Assembly: GCA_025738555.1 (NCBI GenBank)
Contig: JAOVFP010000002.1
Location: 6,634,001-6,698,000 of the forward strand
Length of the DNA stretch: 64,000 nt
Direction: 5' to 3'
From: Cyathus striatus
Lineage: Eukaryota > Basidiomycota > Agaricomycetes > Agaricales > Nidulariaceae
Shown here: piece by piece, positions 35,280-48,010 of the stretch
How positions within the stretch are numbered: position 1 is the first letter of the stretch
Layout of the letters: every line of letters begins with the position of its first letter
Program-made: the position numbers and the translations under genes
The notes under the pieces: generated by a model
Told to the model about the DNA's origin: nothing
Database searches by the model: none
What the model saw: only the letters and a program-made list of their open reading frames with translations

Positions 35280-38200
35280 TTTCAGCCCAGTTCTTTCTCT
35301 TCCTTCACTCAATAATCCTGAACCTACTCTCATAGGTAGGGGAAGAGGAAGAGGGAGAGGGAGAGGGAGAGGAGGTGTCATACAATGGGTTAATCCTGTT
35401 ATAAATCCAAATGTAAATGATAATCCTGTAAGTTTACTTAATATATATTTCAGGCTCCATTACAATTTCATCATTGGAATCCTCCAGGTGTTGATCCAGC
35501 AGCTCCAATACCTGTTGCACAACCTGATATTGTTCAGGTGCATATACTATCAATACTTTACATTTTACAATTCTAACATTTATCACTTTATAGGATATTC
35601 AATGGATGGTCCCCATTCTTGCTGATCCAGTTCTATTGCCTACGTATGATCTTCCCATACCTCCCAGGTGAATTCAGATACCATTAGCCAGAAGGCCTTA
35701 TAATTCTAATTGGCCAAAGTTTACTGTTGGAAAATGGAGATAATTTGTTCTGATTGTGGAGCTTTACATTGAGAAAAGGAACAATTAGCTAAATCATCAA
35801 AATTACACTCTAAGTTTGGCATGTGCTGCTTTTCAGGAAAAATTAAATTGCCACAATGGGAGCCTGCCCCTCCTGAACTACAGAATTATTTGCATGGAAA
35901 TAATACCAACTTGAGAAACTCTGTAAACAGATCAGACAATATAATAGTGCTTTAGCTATGACATCAATGGCAGCAGGTGACATTGATCAAAGTTTAATAA
36001 ACTGTAATGGTCCATATACTTTCAGAATTCAGGGAAGAGTTTATCATTTTTCTGGATCTCTTTACCTTGAACAGGGTCAGAATAGAAGATATGCCCAGCT
36101 ATATATTCATGATGGATCAGAAACTGAATAGGAAACTGCACAAAGGTGAATAGATGTTCATTCTGCAAATAGGGGGTGTCTTCATTATATTATGCTGGCA
36201 TTACAGCACATTTTAATGTGTGATCATCTTGGCATTCAATTATACCAGCAAGCCAGAGATTGTACTCAACATATGGGACCTAATGAAAACTGTTTGATTA
36301 CTCTTATAGCTAATCCTCAAACTGATCAACATTGATATAACAATCCAACTGTTAATGAGATTGCTGCTATACTACCTGGAGATGGTGATCAACTGGAAAA
36401 CTCAAGAAGCATTATTGTGCATCTACATGGAGGAACACTAATGCAAATTAGTGAAGTTAATCCACTTTAATGGACACTTCATTACCCACTATTGCTGACA
36501 ACTGGACAACTGCTTTGGCATCCAGAAATTAAATATGCAAAAAATCAGGAGGTGGATGATGTAGAGTTTATGGATGCTTTAAACCCTGAGCAGGAAAATA
36601 ATATCCATCCTCAAAAACAGGATCATGTTTCTCAAGCTGAATATTTTTGCTATTATTTACACCCAAGAGTAGGGGAACAACTTCATTTATTTTTCTCAAG
36701 AAAATTATTTCATAAATTTATTGTTGATGTATGGGCATGCTGTGATCAATTTCACTTAAATTGGATCTCATATAATCAAAGGACAATCTGTGCAGAATCA
36801 TACCAGACCTTAGTCAATGCTGTTACAGCCAATGAAAATGTTCAGGGTGGTGATGTTGACCAGAGAATTATTCTTCCCTCTTCCTTTACAGGTGGTGCAA
36901 GATATATGATACAGAACTGTCAAGATGCATTGGCCACCAACTGTTATTATCATGGAGCTGATCTCTTTATCACTGTTACTATGAATCCTAGTCATCCAGA
37001 TGTTAAAGATGCTTTGGAAGCAGCAGGCTCAGGACTAATACTCAATGACTGTCCTGATATTATACTCCATATATTCCATCAAATGCAAGCTGATCTCATC
37101 CATCACATATATAAAGAAGGAATTCTGGGTCATGCAGTTGCATATGTCTATACTATTGAATTTCAAAAGCATGGATTGCCACACATGCATATGATTGTCT
37201 TTCTGGCTCCTGATGCAAAGTTATAAACTGCTGAGGATGTTGATAGTATGCTCAATGCTGAAATTCCTGATCCAGACACACATCCAGAACTTCATGATTT
37301 GGTTATGAAATGTATGATCCATGAACCATGTGGTTCCAATAATCCAAATGCCAGATGCATGAAAGGTGGACAGTGTTCAAAAGGATTTTCAAAACCATTA
37401 TGAGAACAAACTGTTATTAATGAGGATTCTTTTGCAAAGCTTAGAAGAATGCCAGGAAAAAAATACAAGCTTCCAAATGGCACAGAAGTTGATAACCACT
37501 GGGTGATTCCTCACAACTTATTTCTACTATGGTTTTATTACTGTCATATCAATATTGAATGCATTGCTTCTATTAAAGCAATCAAATATATCTACAAGTA
37601 CATTTACAAGGGACATGATTGCACCACCATGAAATTTGGTACAGCTCAGGATGAGCCTAAATTATACTTGGATGCTTGCTATGTATCAGCTCCTGAAGCT
37701 GTCTGGTGCTTATACTTTTTTTTGACTACATGATGAAGTTCCTAATATCATTCAATTTGCAATACACCTTCCTAATCAATGGACTGTTACCTTTGATCAA
37801 ACAGCTGCAGATTTACAGGAAGTTGTTCAACAAGCTTCAGAACAAGATACTACACTCACAGTATACTTTCAAGCCAATGTAAACCATCCTGAGGCACACT
37901 TTATTATATCAGGATATGCCAAACAAGTTTGTGTGGAATGCAACTCAACATAAATGGACACCATGCCAGAAAGGTTTTGCTATTGGGTGCATATACTATA
38001 TTCACCCTACTGCTGGAGAGGCATACACTGTTGACTACAGTGAAAGGAGCTACTTCTTTTGAAGATCTATGAACTGTAGATGGTGTTCCTTGTCCAAATT
38101 TTTGAGCTGCATGTTTAGCAAGAGGTCTTCTGGAAGATGATAATGAGTGGTGAGAGTGTCTACATGATGCAGCTCATATAAAAACTGATGTACTTAGTAC

Positions 38201-40980
38201 ACAAGTTTTAGAACACTTTAATTATGCTTAGAATAGTTTTACTTATTCCAATAATTTATATTCTAAGTTTCCCATGCATGAAGACTTTGTAAGTTCAAGG
38301 GCATGTGAATTTCAATTCTTTTAAAGTCAAACTAAATTTAGAATATGATTGGTCTATTTTTAAAGCACAGTGGGACTTCAATGATTTTAATTATAGCTGT
38401 CAGGCTTTAATTCAGATTGAGTACAATTCAACAGGTCAAGTGCAATTCAATTCAGTACATCAAAACTCTATACTATTTCTGGTATTTCTGTCTAATACAC
38501 TGCCCTGTCTGTGGGGGGGAAGAATGCCTGTGCAGTTCCTCCTGTATTTCTTCCCCCTTGCTTAGCTATATACTTTTACTGACATGGCTATTTACAGTTT
38601 ACTATCTATTTCAGATTTGCTACCATGTGATAGCTTGAGTCTAGGCTGACAGTGAGTCAGCACCCAGCATTAGTCTGTGCATTCGCAGCCTATCCACTGG
38701 CATTTTCTTGGCCACTATCTGTCACCATAATATGACAGCATGCACTCACACAGGTGCTCCCACAAGTGCCTTCCTAATTTGAAAACTGTGGCAGTGATGT
38801 GTGATGCATCTTTGCTTCACTTGCTCTATTCCTTATCTCATTCTGTTTCCACAAGTGGTACTCACTCAATCCAGATATGTCATCATCATCAAATCATTCA
38901 TTATTATATGTGTACTGGCAAGTCATTATATTCTGGCCTTTTCATTGATGTACTAATTCTTTTCAGTCTTTTGTAAAGGGTTTTATTACTTCAACCCAGG
39001 CTTTTGTATCATAAGGCAATTAGAAATGAAAAGGTATGTATTTATTAAGAGCTTTAAGTTTGAGACTGAGGCAGAGTAATATGTTTTTAGGTATATGTTT
39101 TTATTTTTTATTCCTTGTTTATTTTTAGGAGTCCACCCAGGATCTTGGCTCCTCCTCTCATGTGCCTACTCTGATGTACTCAGCCTGAAGTTCTATTAAT
39201 GAAGAACATGAAATTTAAAGGGTACATTATGATAAAATAGCTTGTGTATCAAAACTGGCAGTCAAATTTGTTGCCATTCTACATGACTGTGCTCCATCTG
39301 ATCCACCTGCACTATGGACTGAGTTCCATGACAATATCTGTGATGACCTCAGACACATTATTCAAAATAACTATCCAAACAGAGATCTCACTGACAAGAA
39401 TATTCGTGACTGTGGACTCTATAAGATTGAAAAAATATTAAGACACTCAGGAGAATCACTTTCTGATTGGGAAGAAATGCCACTTCCACAGGATAATTGG
39501 GAGTGAATGGAAGAAAATCATCTTATTGGTGATTATTGGTACAATTGTGCTGAACAGACACATTTAGCAGAACAAAAAACACCAACTCTGAACATGAATG
39601 AACATGCAGCCTTTGACAGAATTGTAGAGGCAGTTCTCAACCAAACTGTAGAAATATTTTTTCTACATGGACCAGGAGGTACTGGAAAGACCTATGTGTA
39701 TAACACACTATGCTATTTCCTCCAAGGAAGGGGAAAATAGTAATTATAGTGGCATCATCAGGAATTGCAGCATTGCTTATTGTGGGAGGACAAACAGCAC
39801 ATTCAGTATTCAAAATACCTCTGGAAATTGATGAGACTTCTACATGCAGAATTCCACAACAGTCAGAGCTTGCAGAACTTATTGTTGAAGCTGATATGGT
39901 AATTTGGGATGAAGCTCCCATGATGCACTGCCATATTCATGAGGTAGTTGATTGAACTTTAAAAGATTTGAGAAAGAATGACAGCCCTTTTGGGGGATTG
40001 ACTGTAGTCTTTGGAGGAGACTTTCAGCAAATTCTTCCAGTTATTGATAAAGGTTCCAGGCCTCAAATTATTGGTGCATGTCTTTGATGATCATGATTAT
40101 GGGACCACATTGAAGTTCTTCATTTACACCAAAATATGAGACTTGATGTTGGCAATGAAGAGGAACATGTCTTTGCTCAATGGCAGCTGGATGTTGGTCA
40201 TGGCTGAAATGGTCAAATTGATGAGATTACTCTTCCAAACAGCTTCAAATGTCCAGAAAATACAGTGGATTCATTGATCAATTTTATCTATCCAAATATT
40301 GATGGTCAAGAGCCAAAACCAGATGAATACTTCTCAGATCACACTATTATCTCAAGTCATAATGAAGATGTTGACACTCTTAACAAAAAATTACTGGAGC
40401 AATTTCCTGGTGAAACTCAAACCTTTTACTGTGCTGATAAAATTGATGATAAAATCCAGAAGCTCATGGAGGTGAACTTCTTTATCCAGTTTAATATTTA
40501 AATGCAATCAATTGCTCTGGACTACCACTGGCACATTTAGAGCTGAAATTGGGATGTCCTGTAATGACACTCTGGAATCTTAATCCTTCCCAAGGAGTTT
40601 GTAATGGAAGTAGAGAAATTATCACACACATGACATCAAGAGTAATAGAAATAAGGTTATTGACTGGGGATAAGAAGGGGTCAACTGTGTTTGTTCCACA
40701 TATGAAGTTGTCTCCAACTGAATCACAGGTGCCATTCAAGTTTACATGACATCAGTTTCCACTTTGATTATGCTTTGCAATGACAATCAACAAATCTCAG
40801 GCACAGTCTGTCAAATATGTTGGACTGGATTTTAGAACTTCAGTTTTTACTCATGGGCAATTTTATGTTGCAGTTTCTAGGGTAACATCAGTAAGAAATA
40901 TAAAAGTAATTTGAAATGAAAATAGTGATAGAACAGTTACTTCAAATATAGTGTATCCAGAAGTATTATTACAGACCTAA
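35280..40980 (+). pseudogene. Helitron Rep-helicase, decayed and interrupted
   Basis: Helitron rolling-circle transposase in order: an Arg/Gly-rich N-terminal stretch (GRGRGRGRGRGG, about 35337-35377), a zinc-type region with ICSDCGALH and FGMCCFSGKIKLPQWEP (about 35740-35880), the Helitron-like N domain (QGRVYHFSGSLYL; DIDQSLIN), the Rep HUH motif GLPHMHM (37173-37193) preceded by FITVTMNPSHPD, the catalytic-tyrosine motif KYIYKYIYKG (37584-37613), and a PIF1-like helicase with Walker A GPGGTGKT (39669-39692), VIWDEAPM and [13 protein letters not shown]. It ends with [16 protein letters not shown] and a stop near 40980. About ten in-frame stops, mainly TGA for Trp or Arg, and a ~1-kb insertion break it. 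I could not place the TC and CTRR ends of the whole element. Confidence 0.92.
38180..39244. other. Insertion within the Helitron gene
   Basis: Conserved Helitron sequence stops after ECLHDAAHIKTD and restarts at KLAVKFVAILHDCAPSDPP near 39250. The intervening ~1 kb has no recognised gene and no clear inverted ends. Confidence 0.6.
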
Positions 40981-40984
40981 ATAT

Positions 40985-42245
40985 ATTTATAATGTGTACA
41001 TATATTTAATAACAGTACATAATTTAAAGTAGAATAAACTGGGGGTGTCAAGACCTGTATTTCTATGTAAGGTTGGGAGCATAAAGGTAGGGAGTGTGGA
41101 ACAGAAGGACCAACAGCTTCAGCTTATATGCTGTGCCCCTTGTTGTTCTCATGGTCCAGTATTTTGTAATGCAGAAGTGCAGGACAAAAGTGCGGAATAG
41201 GAAGAGGGACAGAAGTATGGAGTGCAGAGTGCATAGTCATTGCTGTGAAGCAACAATTAAGCTGGAGGTGAGTAGAACTCAAGGATAAGTAAAGAGAACC
41301 ATAACTTAGTCAATATTTGAACTGAGTAATAGTAGTACAGGATGTGCTACTTAAATACTATATGACTTTACCAATGACTAATGAATGAATGGGTGATAGT
41401 ATACTAGTTGATAAGGATAATAAGATGGTGGCAGATGGTGGAGTAGTATTTGAATATAATATCTACCAAGAACAGACTAATGATTGAGATGAATGCTGAG
41501 ACTAGTATACCCAGGGTACAATGGAGAAAACATAATGGAGAACAGATAATGAAACAAATAAGTAAGGTGACATAAGTTTGGCAACTTTCAGTCAGAAGAG
41601 CAGAAGGGAAAAGTAAAAGGATGATATCTACTCAAGTCAAGAAGTGCAGTGAGTGCAGTGAGTGTGGAGTAGAAGTGCAAGAATAAGGTAGGAAAAGTAT
41701 GGCTATGACAGGGGGGTGCAGCCCCCCAGCAAGCTGTCACCTGTGTGGAGTGGAGGGGGGGGCTGACAGGCCCCTGGCCCATAGTGAAGCACAGGTGTAA
41801 GGCTTGTGTAGTGTTAATGGAGCCCAGAGGAGAGTTTAGGCACCACATTTGGAAGTTTCTCAGCATGTGGAACATGCGTGTGTTTCTGAAAATGGCCTAC
41901 TATTTTGAAATCAGCTGTAACACAGCTTAAAGTATGCTGTTTGCTGCAAAAATTAGCCTAATGATCACTGAGGTAATACATGTAGGGTGTAGAAGAGGGA
42001 GAGCCCTGCAATGAAGGTTGCAATGATCACCAGCAGAAGCCTGACCCTGCCTGTGCAGGATGCCTTTATTTGTACATGTTGTTTAATGATAATACCTATT
42101 TGATTCAACTTATCAATTGTTTTGTGGCTTTCTTTTGTTCTTGTTTTGTTTTTCAAGTTCTCAAGTTATTCAGATGTTCAGCTTGGACAACTAGGAAATA
42201 AGAAATCAATGTCTTTGAAGGAAAATGGAGCAAAAGATTTCACAC
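40985..42245. other. No supported gene
   Basis: Short frames only. Direct short repeats (GTGCAGTGAGTGCAGTGAGTG near 41645) and a G/C-run segment (41710-41775) are visible. The 3' end of the Helitron may lie in this stretch. Confidence 0.5.
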
Positions 42246-42249
42246 AAGC

Positions 42250-42360
42250 AAAAGAGCCATTCAATGATATCAACAGCTCTAACATGGTATTCCAAACATC
42301 TGATGGCATTGACTTCTACATTCATCATGTTGTAATTTTCCTCACATCACCCTTTTTCTG
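42250..42360 (+). pseudogene. BTB/POZ domain remnant
   Basis: NMVFQTSDGIDFYIHHVVIF, followed by LTSPFF, matches the start of Agaricomycete BTB/POZ proteins (typically VFRSSDGVDFYVHR..LSLASPFF). The frame stops soon after, and the rest of the domain cannot be found in order. The following frame (42376-42630) is not recognisable. Only a fragment is supported. Confidence 0.6.
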
Positions 42361-43690
42361 GTTCCAACTCCTGGTTTGATCTCTCTTGCAAGTCCTGTTG
42401 CACAAAAAAAACTATGGAGCCTGCAAGAAGAATGTAGAAAGTATTATCCTAGCCACTATAAGGAAGTGAATAGGACTAGTAGAACTCCTGAACAACACAT
42501 GATACTCAATACAGGAATGTTCAGTGTGAGAGAACTCTACAATGAAAGTAAAAAGCTAGATGGACAACTTAATTCAACATTGTTAAATGTACATCTCAAT
42601 CAAAGTAGATTTCTTGTCTCACAGTCTTAGATGTTCATCTCTATGTAGATCAAAATTCAACTAGCTAATGCAAGCATCTATAAAACTAAATCAGTGGATA
42701 TATCAAAGGGAAAGCTGCTGTGATACAATTTCAAATCATCATGTCATTCTATTATTCTATATACTGCTGTAGGGTAGTTATGATAACTGCTTCAGGCTTT
42801 ACAGGGATGAGATTGAATGTACAAATCAAGGGAAGTAATGAAATGGGGCCATTACAAATTCATAGCACATTGATGTATGCTGAGGCTCTACTCCATTTCA
42901 GTGTTCCTATCACAAGAGATGGAGATGTTATGTTATAGGAAAGTACTAGTGTGTTGACTTCAATTGCTCCCACTGTCCCTTTTTTCTCTCAATCATCAAT
43001 AGTTTCTGGGAACCAGAAGCATAGGAGAAGCATATGAGGACTAGGGGAGTGATGAAGAGGTTATTAAGTTTAGATGAAGAGTGCAAGATGATAAAAGTAA
43101 AGAATAGAAAGTAAAAAAAGAAGAGATTCATGCTATATGAATTGTCACAGTATACACATCTCCATTTGTTATGTGATTCTCCTTCCACTAGCATTATAAA
43201 TCATATCAAAGGTGAGTTCATTCTCAATGGCCCTTAAAAGCATATGAGAATCTGCCACCAGCCTTCATTACATGGAGAAAACATATATGCTCTCTGGTAT
43301 CAACAAGATATAGGTGCATACCTGCTGTACATAGAGCAATGGCAATGGCAATGTCAGTTCTATGCCTCAATGTCATCCCAACATCCCAAAGTAGTAGAAG
43401 CCATGCAAAAATGAACTGAAGTCACATAGCTGCAGTCTGGCAGAAAGATAACCTATGAACTGAGCACATCCCAATGGCTAGGAAACAGTGAGAATGCAAG
43501 CAATGTGTTGGTGACCATTCTTGTGCAAAATGAGCATAGGTAATCCCTCCTTCCCTTTCTTGCAATATTTCTAGCTTGAATGCACTGAAACCTAATGCAG
43601 TGTTCGACAATATAAGCTGCAGCAACAATGACAAAGATCTCAGTGAACAGTTGGTATATGACCCTAGAGCATAAGGCTGGACCATGTACA
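42361..43690. other. No supported gene
   Basis: Frames at 42376-42630 and 42720-42938 (plus) and 43422-43731 (minus) lack recognised domains. They may be remains of a spliced gene that included the BTB fragment. Confidence 0.4.
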
Positions 43691-43697
43691 TGTACAG

Positions 43698-44300
43698 CAA
43701 GAATCAAGAAACTGCAGCTTACTTTGATCAATAACCCATCTCCCTAAGCCCATCCCAACTCAGTAACATCAACATTCAAATCTTCAGTGTGGTACATGCC
43801 ATTACCACCCATGACCCCCTTTCCTCTTCTCATTTCTTATATTTTGGTGGTGAAGGAGCAACGTGCAGTTCAGGGCACACATAAGGATAGGTAACTAGTA
43901 ATGCATAATGTTTGAGGAAGGAGATCAAGAATGAAAGGGAGTGGTTCTGACAGCAAGGGGTTGAGGATACTTCCCTGCATATGATTTCATCATCAGTTCC
44001 TCCCCCATCTTAACAGAGATAAGAAACAAACCTTGAAACAAATGCCTGCATGCAGCTCTCCTTGGCAAGCTTCCATTGACTCTCCTAAAGCTACAATACT
44101 TTGAGTGGCATGAGGTGCCCATTGTTGGGGTGTGCTGGAGGTTGGCTAGAGGCCTCTCATACATTGTATCTGACTTTGATCAATGAATCAATGGTCTCTA
44201 ACTGTGCTAGAAGGAGTGCAGCAGACAGTTTTGACACTGAACACAACATTGCTCATTGTGGTGAAGTGATGTCAGTAGGAATCTGGATGGCTTGGAGTTA
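43698..44300 (+). repeat. Dispersed repeat, copy 1 (related to 58306-58860)
   Basis: Colinear with 58306-58860 in the same orientation: shared blocks include TTTGATCAATAACCC, CTTCAGTGTGGTA and GGCCTCTCATACATTGTATCTG. It is non-coding as far as visible and may be part of a larger retroelement. Confidence 0.7.
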
Positions 44301-44960
44301 ACATAGAGTACAGAGTCCAGTTGGAGTCCAGACCATAATGGCAGTAATCGAAGATATTCCCAGCATGTGCTTTACTTGTTGCAGCTCAGTTGCTTCTAGT
44401 TCTATTTTCTTTGATTAGACCAGTAGCCAGTCAGTATTGTGAGACTTTGTTCACATGATATGAATGATTGTATCATGTTGATATACTGACCAGTCCAACT
44501 TGTTGAATTTAGGAGGGGTAAAAGTTATTGGCTTTAAGGCTTCAAAAATCTCCTTTTTGGTATCTTCAAATTCTCATGCCCACACCTTATCCCTCATCCC
44601 TCATCTCATCTCTGTCCCCTAGACTGTCCCTCATGCATGCCACTGTCCCTTACCTGGCCCTCTCTGAACTTGAAGCCATAACCAAGAATCACACTAGCCT
44701 TGAGCTCTTTGGCTATTGCCTTGCTCATACTCTCACCTCTACTTGATACCTCATGGACACTAGGCTTTAGGAACTGATTCATGGTAGCAGGGATTATGTT
44801 ACTTTCACTTTACTGTGTGGGGATATGCAGGGATATATAGTGGGGAGATGGTGGAGTTGGTTGAAGGTGCCAATTGGACATGTCTGGTTGAGACAAGGCA
44901 AACTAGTGTGTATACTTTCAGCTTTCTTTCATATACTACACTGCATCTATTGATATATGC

Positions 44961-46513
44961 TAGGGCTGCCAACCATACCATGACAGGTTATGGTCTGTGT
45001 TTTAAAAGCTGTCAACAGTATGGATATCAACCATAACCATCCTGTCTTTCTTTTTTTAGGGAGGCTGATGGTACAGGGCAGGTTGAAAAATGGCTGTATA
45101 CAGGTCGATGCATTTAATATCTCATTTAAAATCGTCCAAACAAGTTATACACACACTGATATGACAATATGTGCATAGCATTACTTAGAGATTCCGAGAT
45201 AATGATATAACAAGCTGGAAATATATAAAACATAAATTTACATGTATTTTAAACTACCAAAAGCAACAGATAAAATATATTACACACCTCCTCATTGTCC
45301 ATTGTGAGATCATCCTTGAAATCAGACTCATCCTCAGAGTCGGAGTGCTCAATTAAATCAGGTACAAACTCTATGTTATTCAACTCTGTGTCACTGTGGC
45401 ATTATCTTCATGACGAACTGCCAGTGGTTTCACAGGCTTAGGTTTACATGGTTTCAAAGTCTTGGGCTTGAAGTGATTTTCAAGTTGGCTAGTCTCATCA
45501 AGCTTCTCTGCATTGAGAAGCTCCTAAAGATGAGTCATGGTCTTGTTATGAGTACAATAAACAGTAGAATCTAAATCACACATACATATCAATAGGCTTT
45601 CAAATTGGCATAAAATTGGGAAGGATTATGTACCTGACCTTGGATTTTCAGAGACTGGCACTGTAGCATCAGTTTCACCAGAGAGTTGAGCAGTAGACTG
45701 AGGAGAAGCAGACATAATAAAGAAGATCTTTGAGTTGACATTTAGACAACAGCAATTCTGCAAATTTTAAATGATGGCTTTTATAGTGAGTGAAAACCAA
45801 CAAGAATCATAACCATTCCAGTGTGACAGTGTCACAAATATTATGCATGGATGTTATCTTCCAATGTTCTGGTGTCATTTTGTCGCAATTCCTGCTCATT
45901 GACATTATCTTCCAATGAAAACTGATCAGACTTACAATAGTCTAATGAGAATGAAGATGATCAATATATTGCTAATGAGCAGAACATCAAACATATGTGC
46001 AGAATGGGATGAATGATAACCCAACATAAATAACCAGCCAATTGAGACTCCAATAGAGGACAGTGCAGAAGCAGTTTGGAAGCAGAGAATACACTGATGA
46101 AGAAATACTTTGGGATTATCCAAGTATTAATACTAGATAATAGTAAATAGTCAAATATACAATGTTTAGGGTCACAGTCAAAGCATAGCACTTACAAGCT
46201 GACATTTAGTAGTCCATGTGGATTCAAGGTGACATGTCCACAGCTCAATCATTATGAAACATGTTATGTGAAAGGACAGCCAAAGGTTTGTTGATTTGCT
46301 ATATGCTATTTACTGAAAACAGGGAATGCAAACAATAGTAAATGTAAACTGTATTGATGGCCATATAATGATACCACAGTATGGGTACTGATGGGTGATA
46401 ACTGCACCATACCCATTCTGTGTTGAGTTCTCTCCAGGCCTCAGATGGTATGGTACCCATGATGTCCATAACTGTACTGTAACCATTTTGCATGGTTACA
46501 GTTGGCAGCCCTA
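44961..46513. mobile_element. hAT-like element nested in the TIR element
   Basis: The ends TAGGGCTGCCAAC and GTTGGCAGCCCTA are exact inverses. The flanks are a perfect 8-bp duplication ATATATGC (44953-44960 and 46514-46521). Sequence of the ends and duplication length both fit the hAT superfamily. At 1.55 kb it lacks a full transposase. It carries the small minus-strand frame at 45380-45715. Confidence 0.88.
45380..45715 (-). CDS. Small two-exon acidic/basic protein inside the hAT-like element
   Basis: Starts MSASPQSTAQLSGETDATV at 45715. A donor AG|GTCAGG or AG|GTACAT near 45635 and the acceptor CATCTTTAG near 45524 lead to ELLNAEKLDETSQLENHF, a Lys/Pro-rich stretch (KPKTLKPCKPKPVKPL) and a stop at 45380. 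A different frame just downstream encodes an acidic run (HSDSEDESDFKDDLTM), so a one-base shift may have cut the protein. It could be the N-terminal relic of a transposase gene whose catalytic part was deleted. No domain is recognised. Confidence 0.4.
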
Positions 46514-46591
46514 ATATATGCTTTGAATTTTATCCTTTAAACACTTAAGTCTCACTGCATTTTGACCAGGACTCAATATAAAGCCACCTAT

Positions 46592-46660
46592 TGGAGCTCG
46601 ATTAGCACAGTGAATGGCAGTGGGCACTTCATCTTGGGTCTTGGACTGTGGATATGGTGA
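46592..46660 (+). other. tRNA(Met)-like 5' segment, degenerate
   Basis: GCTCGATTAGCACAGTGAA followed by GGCAGTGGGCACTTCATC resembles the acceptor/D-arm/anticodon portion of a tRNA with a CAT anticodon, including an A-box-like TTAGCACAGTGAATGG. The T-arm cannot be folded properly. It could be a tRNA pseudogene or the head of a SINE; low confidence. Confidence 0.3.
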
Positions 46661-46993
46661 CGATAGAGATGCTTGTAACATTTATTATGTACATAAAATA
46701 GTAAATGAATGTAAAGTATATAATGAAATGGGAACAAACATGGTAAAGAGGGGAGACAATGCAGAGGACTGGGAGACAAGGCATAGGTGCAAGGATTCGA
46801 AATCCCAAAAAGGAGATTTTTTGAAGCCCAAAATGCCTTAATGCCAATAACTTTTACCCCTCCTAAATTCGACAAGTTGGACCAGTTGGTATATCAACAC
46901 AATACAATCATTCATATCACATGAATGAAGTCTCATGATATCAACCAGCTACCAGTCTATCCTTTGATGATATAGTGTAAGATATTTTTTTTC

Positions 46994-48010
46994 AGTAATT
47001 TACACTCCCCCAAGAGGTCTGTATGGATCTGTACGGATCCGTACAGACCCGTACAGACCTGTATAGATACCATACAGAATTTATATAGTAGCTATTATTA
47101 TTATTAGAGGTGATTATTCTATATGGATTCTGTGTGGATTTATGCATTGCTGCCTTGTCACACATGTCAAGTGTAACCCTAGGTGAAAAGTGTCACACTA
47201 TACAAAATCCATGATATACTCAATATATAGTATCATTCTCAATGCATAGTATCACACTTAATGCATAGTGTTATGCTTAATGTATAGTGTCACACTTAAT
47301 GCAGAGTGTCACACTCATCACTTAGTGTTATGCTTAATGCATAGTGTCACACTCAATACTTAGTGTCATGCTTAATGTATAGTGTTATGTTTAATGTATA
47401 GTGTCACACTTAATGCATAGTGTCACGCTTAATGCATAATGTCACACTCAACACTTAGTGTCACACTTAATGCATAGTGTCATGTTTAATGTATAGTGTC
47501 ACACTCAACACTTAGTGTCACACTCAACACCTAGTGTCACGCTTAATGCATAGTGTCACACTCAACACCTAGTGTCACGCTTATAGTGTCACATTTAATG
47601 TATAGTGTCACACTCAACACCTAGTGTCACGCTTATAGTGTCACATTTAACATATAGTGTCACACTCAACACCTAGTATCACACTCAACACCTAGTGTCA
47701 CGCTTATAGTGTCACATTTAACATATAGTGTCACACTCAACACCTAGTGTCATGCTTAATGCAGAGTGTCACATGCAAGGAAATAAGTATAATAAAATTC
47801 TGTACAGAATTTTCAGGTCTGTAATGCGGAATTCCGAGGAATTCTGCATAATCCGTACAGAATTTTCGGAATCTGTGCGGAATCTGTACAGACCCAAAAA
47901 AACCCCTGCCAAAATGAAAAAAATCTGTGCAGATTCCACACGGACTCCGAAAATTCCGTACGGATTCCGCACAGATCCGTACAGAACACATGGCTAAGTG
48001 TAAAGAGCTC
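46994..48010. mobile_element. MITE-like element with 19-bp satellite, copy 1
   Basis: Runs from AGTAATTTACACTCCCCC to AGTGTAAAGAGCTC, with an 8-T tract on both sides that may be its duplication. It shares its whole structure (end sequences, GTACGGATCCGTACAGA-rich blocks near both ends, internal satellite) with 55562-56324 in the opposite orientation. No protein is encoded; the long mirror frames at 47728-47997 come from the palindromic subterminal sequence. Confidence 0.85.
47165..47770 (+). repeat. 19-bp satellite (TGTCACRCTYAAYRCHTAG)
   Basis: About thirty tandem units of 19 bases such as TGTCACACTCAACACCTAG and TGTCACGCTTAATGCATAG, some shortened to 14. The copy of this element at 55562-56324 has fewer units (about 55825-56080), so the array varies in length. 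Confidence 0.9.

Larger units (their letters stand above)
44416..46959. mobile_element. TIR element with 9-bp duplication, split by a hAT-like element
   Basis: The ends TAGACCAGTAGCCAGTC and (inverted) TAGACTGGTAGCTGGTT begin repeats of about 220 bp that share CATGATATGAATGATTG and CCAACTTGTTGAATTTAGGAGGGG. The flanks TTCTTTGAT (44407-44415) and TCCTTTGAT (46960-46968) match at 8 of 9 bases. Without the nested element it would be about 1 kb with no transposase, so it is non-autonomous. A third copy of the same TIR starts near 63105. Confidence 0.75.

Noticed and set aside
35280..40980. TGA might encode tryptophan here, since many in-frame TGA codons sit at Trp positions
   Set aside because: TAG also replaces Trp (3773, 60067, 60082), TGA also replaces Arg, and the well-kept GTPase gene uses no internal TGA. 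Single transitions explain all cases.
47728..47997. Similar frames on both strands at 47.8 kb and 55.6-55.8 kb as conserved proteins
   Set aside because: They come from the palindromic GTACGGATCC-rich subterminal block of the MITE-like element, and both strands give equally good frames.
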